42,423 bases of DNA, taken from the NCBI GenBank assembly GCA_012523705.1, contig JAAYTU010000105.1, positions 1-42,423 of the forward strand. The letters are read 5' to 3'. The notes under the pieces were generated by a model. That model did no database searches, was not told where the DNA came from, and saw only the letters and a program-made list of their open reading frames with translations. The translations under genes were made by a program, and so were the position numbers. This DNA comes from Clostridiaceae bacterium. GTDB lineage: Bacteria > Bacillota > Clostridia > DSM-8532. Shown piece by piece: positions 10,297-20,065 of this stretch; the first letter of the stretch is position 1; the number at the start of each line of letters is the position of its first letter.

Positions 10297-13200
10297 ATGA
10301 AGCATAAACTGACTATCAAAATAATATCATTTTTATTAATAATTACATCATTACTTGGATTGATGCCAAATCTGAGTCTTTTTGCAAATACCATGCTGCT
10401 GCCGCCTCCAAGTGAGAATCGTGTAACAGATATAGGCTACAGGAGAGAGGAATGGTTTGCTGAGCTTCAGTGGATCCCAAATTCCTTTCCATCCGAGGCC
10501 GACGAAAGATATATATATCTTAATTTAAACGAAATTTCAGCTGGATCAGGACAAATAATCCCTGATGCCGTTTCGGTTCCGTTAGGTGGTGCAGCAACGG
10601 GCTTTAACCTTACCCCCTATACTCCCGAAGGAATTAAGGCAGGAACAATATACGAGGCCTATTTAAGATCCTCCTATAGTGTTAATCGGGTTTCTGGCCG
10701 ACATACCGTTACCTCCCAGAAGTCCAATCCCGTCAAATTTTTAACCGGATTGAATGTAAGCCTGGAGTTGATTCCCGGTACAAATAATATAAAAATAAAA
10801 TGGGATGATGTTTGGGATACTTCAGGTCGAATTAACTATCAGATATTAGTATCGGATACGAAGGGCTTTACTCAGCCACCTGCCATTCCGGATATAGTGG
10901 GAAGTGAGGTGGGGAAACCCGGCTCTCATGTTACTGTAAACACTGCAGAGAAAAAGCTTGAATATGTATATACACATGCCATGCCGGGCAGAGAATATTC
11001 TATCAAGGTAGTTCCCAAGCCTAATGTTAATGTGGCATGCGCGAAGACTGAGGATATTGTTGCCGTTACAATAAAAACAGATATTCTCTTAAATGCCCAG
11101 AAGGTTGGCTATAACAACGAGGGTGACACCATATGGAATTTATTCTGGAATCCTATTGTAATGGGAAGCACCTTTACCCGGGTAGATTACGAGCTTTATC
11201 AATATGTTAATGATGATGCTGAGGGTAAGCTTTACAGGCTGATTCCGGATCAGGACAGTTATCAGATTACAATAAAAAAGGGTGACACCAACTCATACAG
11301 CTTCAGAATAGATGCAAAGGCCTATATTCCCGGGTCGGAGGCCCCGATAGATTTCAGGTCAAATAATAAGGTGGAGCTAAAGGAGCAGATTCCGCAGCAG
11401 CCTCAGGCTCCTGAAATTGTGGACTCTTTTTCCAAAGCAGTGCCTCCTGTGGATTATGAAGAATCTCTTACTTCCTTTGGCGCCTCCATACTCTGGAAGG
11501 CTCCATATACCGGAGATGGAATTATAGATACCAATGTGACCTATGATATATATCTAGTAGAGGATATTCAATATGTTACTGATCCTCCGCCATCAAATTA
11601 TAGAATTGCCTCAGATATTACTATGGGGCCAGCAAATGAAATAAAGGACGATGAAGGAAGAATTCTTGGATACAGATACGATTTAGAGGGATTAAAGTCA
11701 AACTCAACATATTACTTTATCATATATGCCAAGAAAAATTTCCTTGTGCAAAGCCCGGAGCAGGGTTATATGATTACAAAGCCTTATATATCAAAGCAGG
11801 CTGTCAAGGTAATAATCACCAAGCCCGATGCAGGCTATGACAGGCCTATAGCACCGTCATCACCGCCCTTTGGAATAAAGCCCGATGAAAATGGTCAAAG
11901 TGTTACCTTTAATAAGGCCAGCCTTGTATTAGATAAAAAGTGGTATGCATTTTTTAATGAGGAGAACGACAGATGGGAGCAGGTATCCTTTGAGGATTAT
12001 GAAAAGAACAGGCTCTTAGAGCCGGGAGATGATGGATATGAGGATAAGAAGGAGGGTGCCATTGTAAATTACCTGCCCGGTTACTCTGTTGTACCGCATG
12101 TAGTAAAGTACAATGAGGCATTGAATGCAGTAAAAGTGCTTTATAATCGTGACTATATTACCTATAGCGATTTATCCCAGCCTGAAATAAAGGCCTTTGA
12201 GATCTCGCAGAACAGAGCAATAATTCCTGATTTGACGGATGAAGACAACCAGACCTTTGGCTTTGATATTACAGGACTGACACACAACACCACTTATTTA
12301 GCCTGGGTTACAATAGAAAACATTAATGGAACATCATCGGACCCCTCAGACCCTATAATAATCACAACCCCTCCCGATATTCCCGAAATTCCCATAACGC
12401 CCACAGTACCGGATGATTTAAATGGTATTGCAGGGCCCAGCTTTGTGGACCTTTTCTGGACATACAGAGCTAACATGGAATACGAGATTAGAGGCGGCAC
12501 AACTGATTATTTGGACCAAGCCTCAATAAGCAGGCGTATCACATCTGAAGAAATCAGCAGCCAGACATATATCAGGATAGAAAACCTCAATCCTGATACG
12601 GTGTATTATTTCTGGATTAAGGCCATCAGCAAAAGCAGCAGCGGCGTTGAAGTAGAGTCTGAGTACAGTAATCCTCTGATAATAAAAACAGAGGCCTATA
12701 AGCCGCCGGCACCTCCTACAGGCTTTGGTATAAAGCAGGGATCAGACGGAGTAACCGAGAACTCTATCACTTACATGTGGACAGATATAGAGGGATTGGA
12801 ATATGTGCTGGAATTCTCTGAAGATCTTAACTTTAATCAATCCAGAAAAATTAGTGTCGCGAATGGAAGTCATAGAGTAACTGGACTTATCTCCAACAGA
12901 AGATATTATGCAAGACTATATGCATATAATCCTGAAACAGGCTTGTACAGCGAGCCAACCAGAACAGTTCTGGTGATAACCAATAAGAGCAAGAATGAGT
13001 ACGATTCCAGCTTCGATTTAAACGATGTTATCGGGGGAGATGGGCTTAACATCCCGGGCAAATTGGAGGAGGGAATCTGGGTTGTCTCATCATTAGGAGC
13101 CCATGCCCATGTTTTAAGCGAAAGAATTAGGGAGCAGTATGGTCCCATTGTAAAGCTTGATTTATCCACACCTCCTTCAAGAACTAGTACTATAAGACTC

Positions 13201-14190
13201 GAATTAAGCTCGGTTGTCATTGATACCTTAGCAGGCCTTAAAAAGGAGCTGTATCTGGTATTGCCATGGGGTCAATATACCATTAGTCCGGGGACCTTCC
13301 ATACGGATGAGTACTTCAAGCAAATAACTATAAATAAGGAGGTAGCCTTCAGGTTAGAAACCGTATCTCCTTCAAGTGAATACAGGACCTCATCTACAAT
13401 GGAGCTTAAAACACCCGTTACCGACTTTAGGTTTTCATACATAGAGGATCTCGTTAATAATTCTGCTCCGTGGAGCTTGCCTATAAATACACTTTCCACA
13501 CCAATCAGGGTTGAGCTTCCTGTGGCAAATATCAACAGATATTCCCAGGGCCAGTTAAGAGTATTTAACTATAGTCCCTCGCTGGGATGGGCGAGGATGG
13601 CGGCTTTCACAGATTATGATTCTGGAAGTGTAATTGGCCAGATGGAGAGACCCGGAGCAATAGCTGTTGCAACCGAGGGGGTAAAACCATCAACCACAAC
13701 TCCGAATTATGTTAAGGAAAGCCTGGAAAGAGTGCAATCAATTTATGATTTAAAAAGTATAAAAAACAAAGCCTTTAACCATAATAGTTTAATGACACAA
13801 AAGGATGCGTTTATGCTCGTATTTGATGTTTTAGAAGCCGAATATGATGAATATGATGTTGTAAACAAGGCTGTAAGTTCGGGTTTCGCAAACTCCACCA
13901 TGGATGTTACAAGCACACACATGCGCCGGGATAAGGCTGTAGATATATTAGTAAAGCTTTATAAGTTTAAAACCCGTGAGAGCACGGTTCCTACAAAACC
14001 TACCCTTTGGTCCCATTATACAGATCTGTCAAAGGCGGAAGGAAGATATCTGAATTCATACAAATTTGCGTTAGAAATTGGAATAATTCAAGGAAATTCC
14101 ATTAATTCTGCATATCCTGACAGAATGGTAACATTAGGTGAATTCATAGTCATGCTTGACAGAACATTACGCATATGTGGTGATTTATAA
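10297..14190 (+). CDS. Large secreted FN3-repeat protein with SLH-like C-terminus
   Basis: Signal peptide MKHKLTIKIISFLLIITSLLGLMPNLSLFA; FN3 motifs (NSTYYFIIYAKK, NTTYLAWVTIEN, DTVYYFWIKAIS, NRRYYARLYAYN); SLH-like end FALEIGIIQGNSINSAYPDRMVTLGEFIVMLDRTL. Confidence 0.82.
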   Translation: MKHKLTIKIISFLLIITSLLGLMPNLSLFANTMLLPPPSENRVTDIGYRREEWFAELQWIPNSFPSEADERYIYLNLNEISAGSGQIIPDAVSVPLGGAATGFNLTPYTPEGIKAGTIYEAYLRSSYSVNRVSGRHTVTSQKSNPVKFLTGLNVSLELIPGTNNIKIKWDDVWDTSGRINYQILVSDTKGFTQPPAIPDIVGSEVGKPGSHVTVNTAEKKLEYVYTHAMPGREYSIKVVPKPNVNVACAKTEDIVAVTIKTDILLNAQKVGYNNEGDTIWNLFWNPIVMGSTFTRVDYELYQYVNDDAEGKLYRLIPDQDSYQITIKKGDTNSYSFRIDAKAYIPGSEAPIDFRSNNKVELKEQIPQQPQAPEIVDSFSKAVPPVDYEESLTSFGASILWKAPYTGDGIIDTNVTYDIYLVEDIQYVTDPPPSNYRIASDITMGPANEIKDDEGRILGYRYDLEGLKSNSTYYFIIYAKKNFLVQSPEQGYMITKPYISKQAVKVIITKPDAGYDRPIAPSSPPFGIKPDENGQSVTFNKASLVLDKKWYAFFNEENDRWEQVSFEDYEKNRLLEPGDDGYEDKKEGAIVNYLPGYSVVPHVVKYNEALNAVKVLYNRDYITYSDLSQPEIKAFEISQNRAIIPDLTDEDNQTFGFDITGLTHNTTYLAWVTIENINGTSSDPSDPIIITTPPDIPEIPITPTVPDDLNGIAGPSFVDLFWTYRANMEYEIRGGTTDYLDQASISRRITSEEISSQTYIRIENLNPDTVYYFWIKAISKSSSGVEVESEYSNPLIIKTEAYKPPAPPTGFGIKQGSDGVTENSITYMWTDIEGLEYVLEFSEDLNFNQSRKISVANGSHRVTGLISNRRYYARLYAYNPETGLYSEPTRTVLVITNKSKNEYDSSFDLNDVIGGDGLNIPGKLEEGIWVVSSLGAHAHVLSERIREQYGPIVKLDLSTPPSRTSTIRLELSSVVIDTLAGLKKELYLVLPWGQYTISPGTFHTDEYFKQITINKEVAFRLETVSPSSEYRTSSTMELKTPVTDFRFSYIEDLVNNSAPWSLPINTLSTPIRVELPVANINRYSQGQLRVFNYSPSLGWARMAAFTDYDSGSVIGQMERPGAIAVATEGVKPSTTTPNYVKESLERVQSIYDLKSIKNKAFNHNSLMTQKDAFMLVFDVLEAEYDEYDVVNKAVSSGFANSTMDVTSTHMRRDKAVDILVKLYKFKTRESTVPTKPTLWSHYTDLSKAEGRYLNSYKFALEIGIIQGNSINSAYPDRMVTLGEFIVMLDRTLRICGDL

Positions 14191-14339
14191 CAAATTAATT
14201 ATCCAATCTTTTATTTAGTTAATGATTATTTACCATGATTGAAAAAGCGTTATAAGTCTATAATAATAACATTGGAACTTCGTTATATGGACGAAAGCTT
14301 TCAATACCAATTGTTACATATTTATATGAGGTGAAGTGT

Positions 14340-15599
14340 ATGGGAGCTTTTGTTATTAACGGGGGAAAACCCTTATTTGGTTCTGCAGTAATTTCCAGTT
14401 CAAAAAATGCGATTTTGCCGATTATATCAGCGTGTCTTCTTACAGACGAGGAGTGTATCATTAAGCAGATTCCAGGCTTGGATGATGTTACCGGTATGTG
14501 TGAACTTGTATCGAACCTTGGAGCAGATGTCAGGGTAGATGGGAAAACGAGAAATATTTATATATGCGCTAAGTCTCTTAGTGGGCATACAGCAGAATAT
14601 GAGCTAGTAAGCAAGTTGAGGGCTTCATTTTTGGTTATGGGTCCTCTTTTAGCGAAAGCAGGAAAGGCTAAGGTTGCCCTTCCTGGGGGATGTCCTATAG
14701 GAAGCAGACCTGTAGATCTTCATTTGAAGGGATTTGAGGCCATGGGGGCTAAGATTGATAATGGGCATGGCTTCATTGAGGCCAGGTGTCCTGGTAATAA
14801 ATTGAAGGGAACCACTATCTATTTGGATTTTCCCAGTGTAGGAGCTACCGAAAATCTTATTACGGCAGCAGTGCTGGCAGAAGGTCAGACAATCATTGAA
14901 AATGCAGCTTCAGAGCCTGAAATAGTTGATTTGGCATCCTTTTTGACTAAAATGGGCGCAAAGATTTCGGGAGCGGGAACTGATACAATAATAATCGACG
15001 GAGTTGATAAGGTAAATGGTGCTGAGCATACTATAATGCCCGACAGGATAGAGGCAGGCACCTTTATGACAGCCGCAGCGCTAACAGGCGGAGATATAAC
15101 ATTACTTAATGTTGTGCCAGAGCATTTAAAACCGGTGACTGCGAAGCTTCGCGAATCTGGCATGGAGATTATCGAAAATGGTAATTCAGTAAAGGTAAGG
15201 GGTATAGCAAGGCCCTCAGCATTAGATATTAAGACTCACCCTTTCCCGGGGTTTCCTACCGATATGCAGGCCCAATTATCGGCATACTCATGCTTTGCAG
15301 AGGGAACAAGTGTTATAGTAGAAACAATATTTGAAAACAGGTTTATGCATGTAAACGAGCTTAGGAGGATGGGCGCACAAATCAGGGTAGATGGAAGAAC
15401 GGCCATTATTGAAGGAATAGAATCCTTGCAGGGCGCACAGGTCAGGGCCACAGATTTACGGGCAGGAGCGGCATTGGTTATTGCAGGTCTGGCAGCAAGA
15501 GGGACTACCGAGGTTTTGGATATTCATCATATTGACAGAGGCTATGAATTTATAGAGAATAAATTACAGAGGCTTGGAGCTGATATAAGAAGAATTTAA
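14340..15599 (+). CDS. murA: UDP-N-acetylglucosamine 1-carboxyvinyltransferase
   Basis: SSKNAILPIISACLLTDEE, LRASFLVMGPLLAKAGKAKVALPGGCPIGSRPVDLHLKG and PGFPTDMQAQ motifs. ORF track starts at GTG 14331; aggtg RBS spacing favours ATG 14340. Confidence 0.95.
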   Translation: MGAFVINGGKPLFGSAVISSSKNAILPIISACLLTDEECIIKQIPGLDDVTGMCELVSNLGADVRVDGKTRNIYICAKSLSGHTAEYELVSKLRASFLVMGPLLAKAGKAKVALPGGCPIGSRPVDLHLKGFEAMGAKIDNGHGFIEARCPGNKLKGTTIYLDFPSVGATENLITAAVLAEGQTIIENAASEPEIVDLASFLTKMGAKISGAGTDTIIIDGVDKVNGAEHTIMPDRIEAGTFMTAAALTGGDITLLNVVPEHLKPVTAKLRESGMEIIENGNSVKVRGIARPSALDIKTHPFPGFPTDMQAQLSAYSCFAEGTSVIVETIFENRFMHVNELRRMGAQIRVDGRTAIIEGIESLQGAQVRATDLRAGAALVIAGLAARGTTEVLDIHHIDRGYEFIENKLQRLGADIRRI

Positions 15600-15616
15600 G
15601 AAAAAGGAGGTTTAGC

Positions 15617-16207
15617 ATGGCCGACAAAGATCAATATAGTTTTTTTGCTTTTTTATCCCGCATGCGTCATATTTACAGGTGGAGCCTGATGCGTAATGTA
15701 AACAGGGAGAACATTATGGAGCATAGCCTTCAGGTTGCCATGATAGCACATGGTCTTGCTGTTATTAATAACAAAATTTTCGGAGGCAATGCTGATCCCG
15801 AGAAAACTGCTCTTCTTGCAATTTATCACGACAGTAACGAGACTATAACAGGGGATCTTCCCACGCCTATAAAGTATTTTAATCAAGGCATGGAAAGCTC
15901 GTATAAGGATTTAGAGACTATATCAAAGCATAAGCTATTGTCCTTATTGCCTGAAGAATTGGCCGAGAGCTATAAAGAAATATTATTTTATGATGAAACA
16001 AGCCTGGAGGGGAGGCTTGTGAAGGCGGCGGACAGAATTTGTGCTTACATAAAATGCGTTGAGGAGCTGAAGGCTGGAAACGCAGAATTTCAAAAAGCTC
16101 AGCAATCTATTTTAAAGAGAATTCTAGGGCTGAATCTACCCGAGATAGACTATTTCATGAATCATTTTATGTATCCCTTCTGTCTCACCCTTGATGAGCT
16201 AAACTAA
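15617..16207 (+). CDS. yfbR: 5'-deoxynucleotidase YfbR-like HD-domain protein
   Basis: Full-length similarity by eye to YfbR (RHIYRWSLMRNVNRENIMEHSLQVAMIAH, YHDSNETITGDLPTPIKYFN). Confidence 0.92.
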   Translation: MADKDQYSFFAFLSRMRHIYRWSLMRNVNRENIMEHSLQVAMIAHGLAVINNKIFGGNADPEKTALLAIYHDSNETITGDLPTPIKYFNQGMESSYKDLETISKHKLLSLLPEELAESYKEILFYDETSLEGRLVKAADRICAYIKCVEELKAGNAEFQKAQQSILKRILGLNLPEIDYFMNHFMYPFCLTLDELN

Positions 16208-16234
16208 AATTACTTATTTGAAATGAGGATTATT

Positions 16235-16504
16235 ATGAAAGCAGTTATAACCGTTATAGGCACTGATAAGATTGGAATCATTGCATCAATTACCAATATC
16301 CTGGCAAAGGCAAATGTTAATATCTTAGACATATCTCAGACCATTATGCAAAATATCTTTAGCATGATAATGCTGGTTGATACAGATAAAATGAGTATGG
16401 AGTTTACTAAGTTAGGAGAGCTCTTGCAGCAGGAGGCTGAGGCTTTGGGGGTGGATATACGGCTTCAAAGGGAAGAAATATTCACAAGTATGCACAGGAT
16501 ATAG
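16235..16504 (+). CDS. ACT domain-containing protein (UPF0237 type)
   Basis: [52 protein letters not shown] track starts at 16223; ATG 16235 is preferred. Confidence 0.92.
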   Translation: MKAVITVIGTDKIGIIASITNILAKANVNILDISQTIMQNIFSMIMLVDTDKMSMEFTKLGELLQQEAEALGVDIRLQREEIFTSMHRI

Positions 16505-16517
16505 GGGTGGAGATAAA

Positions 16518-17879
16518 ATGTTTAATAGAAACGATATACTGGAAACAGTTAATATGATTTCTCAGGAGAATCTGGACATTCGCACAATTACTATGGGTAT
16601 ATCCCTCAGAGATTGTGCCTCAGATAGCCGAAGGGTTGTTGAGCAACGGATCTACGATAAAATAACCCGTTATGCTCAGAATCTTGTTAAAACCGGGGAA
16701 GCAATTGAAAAGGATTTTGGAATTCCCATTATTAATAAAAGAATATCAGTCACGCCAATATCAATTGTGGCAGAAAGCAGTGATGAGGACGACTTTGCCC
16801 TTTATGCAAAGGTGTTGGATAATGCAGCAAAGGCTGTTGGTGTTAATTTTATAGGAGGATTTTCTGCCCTTATACATAAGGGATATACCAAAGGTGACCG
16901 CCTGCTTATCAAGGCTATTCCTGAAGCTCTTTCCACCACCGAAAGGGTATGTGCATCGGTGAATGTGGCAACAACAAAAGCCGGCATTAATATGGACGCA
17001 GTCAAGGAAATGGGTCATGTTATCAAGGAATGTGCCGAGAAGACAAAGGACAATGGAGCGGTTGCTTGCTCGAAGCTCGTTGTGTTCGCAAATGTTCCTG
17101 AGGATAATCCTTTTATGGCAGGTGCTTTTCATGGGGTAGGAGAGCCAGAATGCGTTATCAATGTGGGAGTAAGCGGTCCGGGTGTTGTAGCCAATGCCGT
17201 AAGAGGCTTAGATCCTGCTGCAGATTTTGGCATGATTTCAGAGACCATAAAGAGAACAGCCTTTAAGATAACTAGAGTAGGCCAACTTGTGGCTCAGGAG
17301 GCTTCAACAAGGTTGAATGTGCCCTTTGGAATTGTAGACCTGTCTTTGGCCCCGACCCCTGCAATAGGTGATAGCGTAGCCCACATTCTTGAAGCAATGG
17401 GTCTGGAGCGTTGTGGTACTCATGGAACCACTGCCGCATTGGCTCTTTTGAATGACGCTGTTAAAAAAGGAGGCGTTATGGCCAGCTCATATGTAGGGGG
17501 ATTAAGTGGGGCCTTTATTCCGGTAAGCGAGGATGCAGGTATGATTGAGGCCGTTAAGGCTGGCGCCCTGTCCATTGAAAAACTTGAGGCCATGACCTGT
17601 GTATGCTCTGTAGGCCTTGATATGATCGCCATACCCGGAAACACTTCTGCGGCCACAATATCTGCTATAATTGCAGACGAAGCTGCTATAGGTATGGTTA
17701 ACAGCAAAACCACTGCAGTTCGCATCATTCCTGTACCGGGAATGAAGGAGGGCGACATAGTCGAGTACGGCGGACTTTTCGGCAGTGCACCTATAATGAG
17801 GGTTAACCCCTTTTCTTCAGAAAACTTCATCAGTAGAGGGGGCAGAATACCTGCACCACTACAAAGCCTTAAGAATTAA
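16518..17879 (+). CDS. PFL family protein (UPF0210/DUF711)
   Basis: Follows the ACT gene, as is common; sequence [24 protein letters not shown]-like N-terminus, GISGPG-like GVSGPGVV and [13 protein letters not shown] near the C-terminus. Confidence 0.9.
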   Translation: MFNRNDILETVNMISQENLDIRTITMGISLRDCASDSRRVVEQRIYDKITRYAQNLVKTGEAIEKDFGIPIINKRISVTPISIVAESSDEDDFALYAKVLDNAAKAVGVNFIGGFSALIHKGYTKGDRLLIKAIPEALSTTERVCASVNVATTKAGINMDAVKEMGHVIKECAEKTKDNGAVACSKLVVFANVPEDNPFMAGAFHGVGEPECVINVGVSGPGVVANAVRGLDPAADFGMISETIKRTAFKITRVGQLVAQEASTRLNVPFGIVDLSLAPTPAIGDSVAHILEAMGLERCGTHGTTAALALLNDAVKKGGVMASSYVGGLSGAFIPVSEDAGMIEAVKAGALSIEKLEAMTCVCSVGLDMIAIPGNTSAATISAIIADEAAIGMVNSKTTAVRIIPVPGMKEGDIVEYGGLFGSAPIMRVNPFSSENFISRGGRIPAPLQSLKN

Positions 17880-17898
17880 TGGTGAGGGGGACTGTATG

Positions 17899-17927
17899 GT
17901 GAGACAGGGAACCGTCCCCTGTCCCAC
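17899..17927. repeat. REP-like imperfect palindrome, copy A
   Basis: tgagacagggaaccgtcccctgtccca; reverse complement TGGGACAGGGGACGGTTCCCTGTCTCA. Related elements at 25171-25258 and 28700-28757. Confidence 0.7.
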
Positions 17928-17944
17928 AATGAGGAGGTATTGTT

Positions 17945-18154
17945 TTGGAAAAGAGATACTTTGCAGTTGGTGACATAGTTGAGTTAAAAAAAAGCCACCC
18001 CTGTGGGAGTAAGAATTGGAAAATACTCAGAACAGGAGCGGATTTTCGCATAGAATGTCAAGGGTGTAAGCATTCGGTAATGGTTACACGGGTTAAGTTC
18101 GAAAAGAGCGTGAAGAGAATAGTCACAGCTGAAGGAAGCTCTCAAGATCAGTAA
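17945..18154 (+). CDS. DUF951 family protein
   Basis: MEKRYFAVGDIVELKKSHPCGSKNWKILRTGADFRIECQGCKHSVMVTRVKFEKSVKRI matches the small DUF951 family. Confidence 0.88.
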   Translation: MEKRYFAVGDIVELKKSHPCGSKNWKILRTGADFRIECQGCKHSVMVTRVKFEKSVKRIVTAEGSSQDQ

Positions 18155-20057
18155 AATCCTTATTAAAGCAATAACGGTTTACAGATACATTTGTATCATT
18201 TAGAGCTTCTGATATGGCGTTAAAGCTCTTTTCAAAATTATATTTAATCAGTATTTCGGTCTGTGAGAATGAAACCGGGTATATGTCCTCTGCAATATTC
18301 TCTATTAGGGAAGGGACCTTGCTTTCCGAATAAGGAGTTGCATGGGGATCGTTAATTCTTATAACCTCAAATTCGAGATCATAGGATTTTGAATCATTGA
18401 TAAGTATTTCTATATCAGAAGTAAAAATCTTCGCCATATCCCTCTTAAGAGTTTTCTTCTGTTTCTCAATATTTTTAAAGCCCTCTAATAAAGGGGCCAT
18501 ATGATTGGCAATAGTATCAAATATGAGGGTGTTCTCCTCATCACTAAAGGCCCCCTGTTTAATCTTAAAAATGAATATTGCACCAACGAGCACAGTATCA
18601 TATTGCTCCATGGTCATGGGGATAATAATAACTCCTGAATTATCGGATACCTTTGATGCGAACTCATGGCCCAAAACCTCTGGTAATTTTTCAGATTCGG
18701 CTTCAAAGACCATGCTGCCCCTTTTTAAGGGTTGCATAGCAGAGGTAATCTGGATGATGCTGCCCTCTTCCAGCAAATCTGTGGACATACTGGCACGGAA
18801 AAAGCCATTTTCTTCGTCATAGAGTGCGATAAGGGCTTTTTCAACATCAAAGGACACTGTGAGAGTGTTGAGTGTTAGTTCAATCAGTGTTTTACTGTCA
18901 ATAGCTGAATTTATATTCTTAGAAAGACGATTTAATGTAATCATTCTGTCCAGCTTTTCTTGCAGGAGCTTTTTCTGATCATTGACCTTTTTTATATGGA
19001 GGGCATTGGACAAAGCAATGTAGGTGTAGGATGCAAGGCTATCAACAAGTTCAAAGGCGCTCTTCTTATAGTCAAAGCCTGTCACCGTCTTACCTAAGGT
19101 TACAAATCCGAGGATTTGCTTGTTCTCGCCAATTATTAACACTATGTATTTGGCCTTAAGATTATCTATTAATGAATCAGCTCCGGAAAACAAATCCTGA
19201 AAATGCATAAGATCTTCTTTTGAGGATAAGTCAAGAATCTCCTTCTTTATTTCCACATGTACATTATATTCTACGCTTAGACTTAAGTTTTTGGAGGCTG
19301 TGCTGTCAAAAACATCACGGTAGGCCTTAAGGGCATACTTCTCCGAGGCTTTGTCATATAGTACAAACCCTGTATTTGCGCTCTGGGTAAGCTCAGAAAA
19401 CACATCGACAGCCAGCTTGAACAGTTGATCCAGTCTATGCTCGGTAAGCATTGCCTTAGCCGACTGGTTTATTGCAAAGAGGTTAAAAATCTTTTCGTCC
19501 AATTCCTTGTTGCTTTCCTGCAGCTGTTCAAGTCTGCTGGTACTTTGCAGGGAATTGTTGAAAAGATTCATCAACGTTTCGCAAACCAATATATCGTTTT
19601 CATTAAAGGGGGCTGATATTTTTTGCGACAGCAGGAAAAAGCCATAGAGCTTATTTTCAATAGCCAGAGGTATCATGACGCTTGCATCAAGGGCATCTAA
19701 AACATCAGAGGAAAAATAATTGTTAAGGGAGTCTCTACCCCATAAGACATTTCCTACAAAAAGAGCAAACTCAGAAAGCTCAGGTGTAATATCAATATAA
19801 GAATCAAGGCTTTCTATGGCACGCTTTCTGACAAGCTCAAATCTGTTGCCTTTCAAAATAAACAGTGCATTTTTTTCTACGGTGAGCATCTCGTTTACAA
19901 AGTCGAAGGCAGCCTCTGTGATTTGTTGTAGTGTAAGCTTGTTGGAGAAAAAGCGGATAGCCTCTAAGAGCCCCAGATATCTATATAAGTCTGTTCCACT
20001 GTCGTTTCTAACATCTTGTTCGATTTTTTTTAAAATATCATTATACTGCTCAGACAT
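18123..20057 (-). CDS. Protein with multiple GAF-like domains (about three)
   Basis: Repeated GAF-like segments (LTLQQITEAAFDFVNEMLTVEKNALFIL...; HRLDQLFKLAVDVFSELTQSANTGFVLYD...; SKTLIELTLNTLTVSFDVEKALIALYDEENG...). ORF track starts at GTG 20069; ATG 20057 has a better RBS. Confidence 0.75.
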   Translation of the reverse strand: MSEQYNDILKKIEQDVRNDSGTDLYRYLGLLEAIRFFSNKLTLQQITEAAFDFVNEMLTVEKNALFILKGNRFELVRKRAIESLDSYIDITPELSEFALFVGNVLWGRDSLNNYFSSDVLDALDASVMIPLAIENKLYGFFLLSQKISAPFNENDILVCETLMNLFNNSLQSTSRLEQLQESNKELDEKIFNLFAINQSAKAMLTEHRLDQLFKLAVDVFSELTQSANTGFVLYDKASEKYALKAYRDVFDSTASKNLSLSVEYNVHVEIKKEILDLSSKEDLMHFQDLFSGADSLIDNLKAKYIVLIIGENKQILGFVTLGKTVTGFDYKKSAFELVDSLASYTYIALSNALHIKKVNDQKKLLQEKLDRMITLNRLSKNINSAIDSKTLIELTLNTLTVSFDVEKALIALYDEENGFFRASMSTDLLEEGSIIQITSAMQPLKRGSMVFEAESEKLPEVLGHEFASKVSDNSGVIIIPMTMEQYDTVLVGAIFIFKIKQGAFSDEENTLIFDTIANHMAPLLEGFKNIEKQKKTLKRDMAKIFTSDIEILINDSKSYDLEFEVIRINDPHATPYSESKVPSLIENIAEDIYPVSFSQTEILIKYNFEKSFNAISEALNDTNVSVNRYCFNKDFTDLESFLQL

Positions 20058-20065
20058 TTGGCACC

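Noticed and set aside
16761-17132. 123-aa minus-strand ORF
   Set aside because: Antisense to the PFL-family gene; frame-shadow ORF.
17420-17830. 136-aa minus-strand ORF
   Set aside because: Antisense to the well-supported PFL-family gene; no recognisable motifs.
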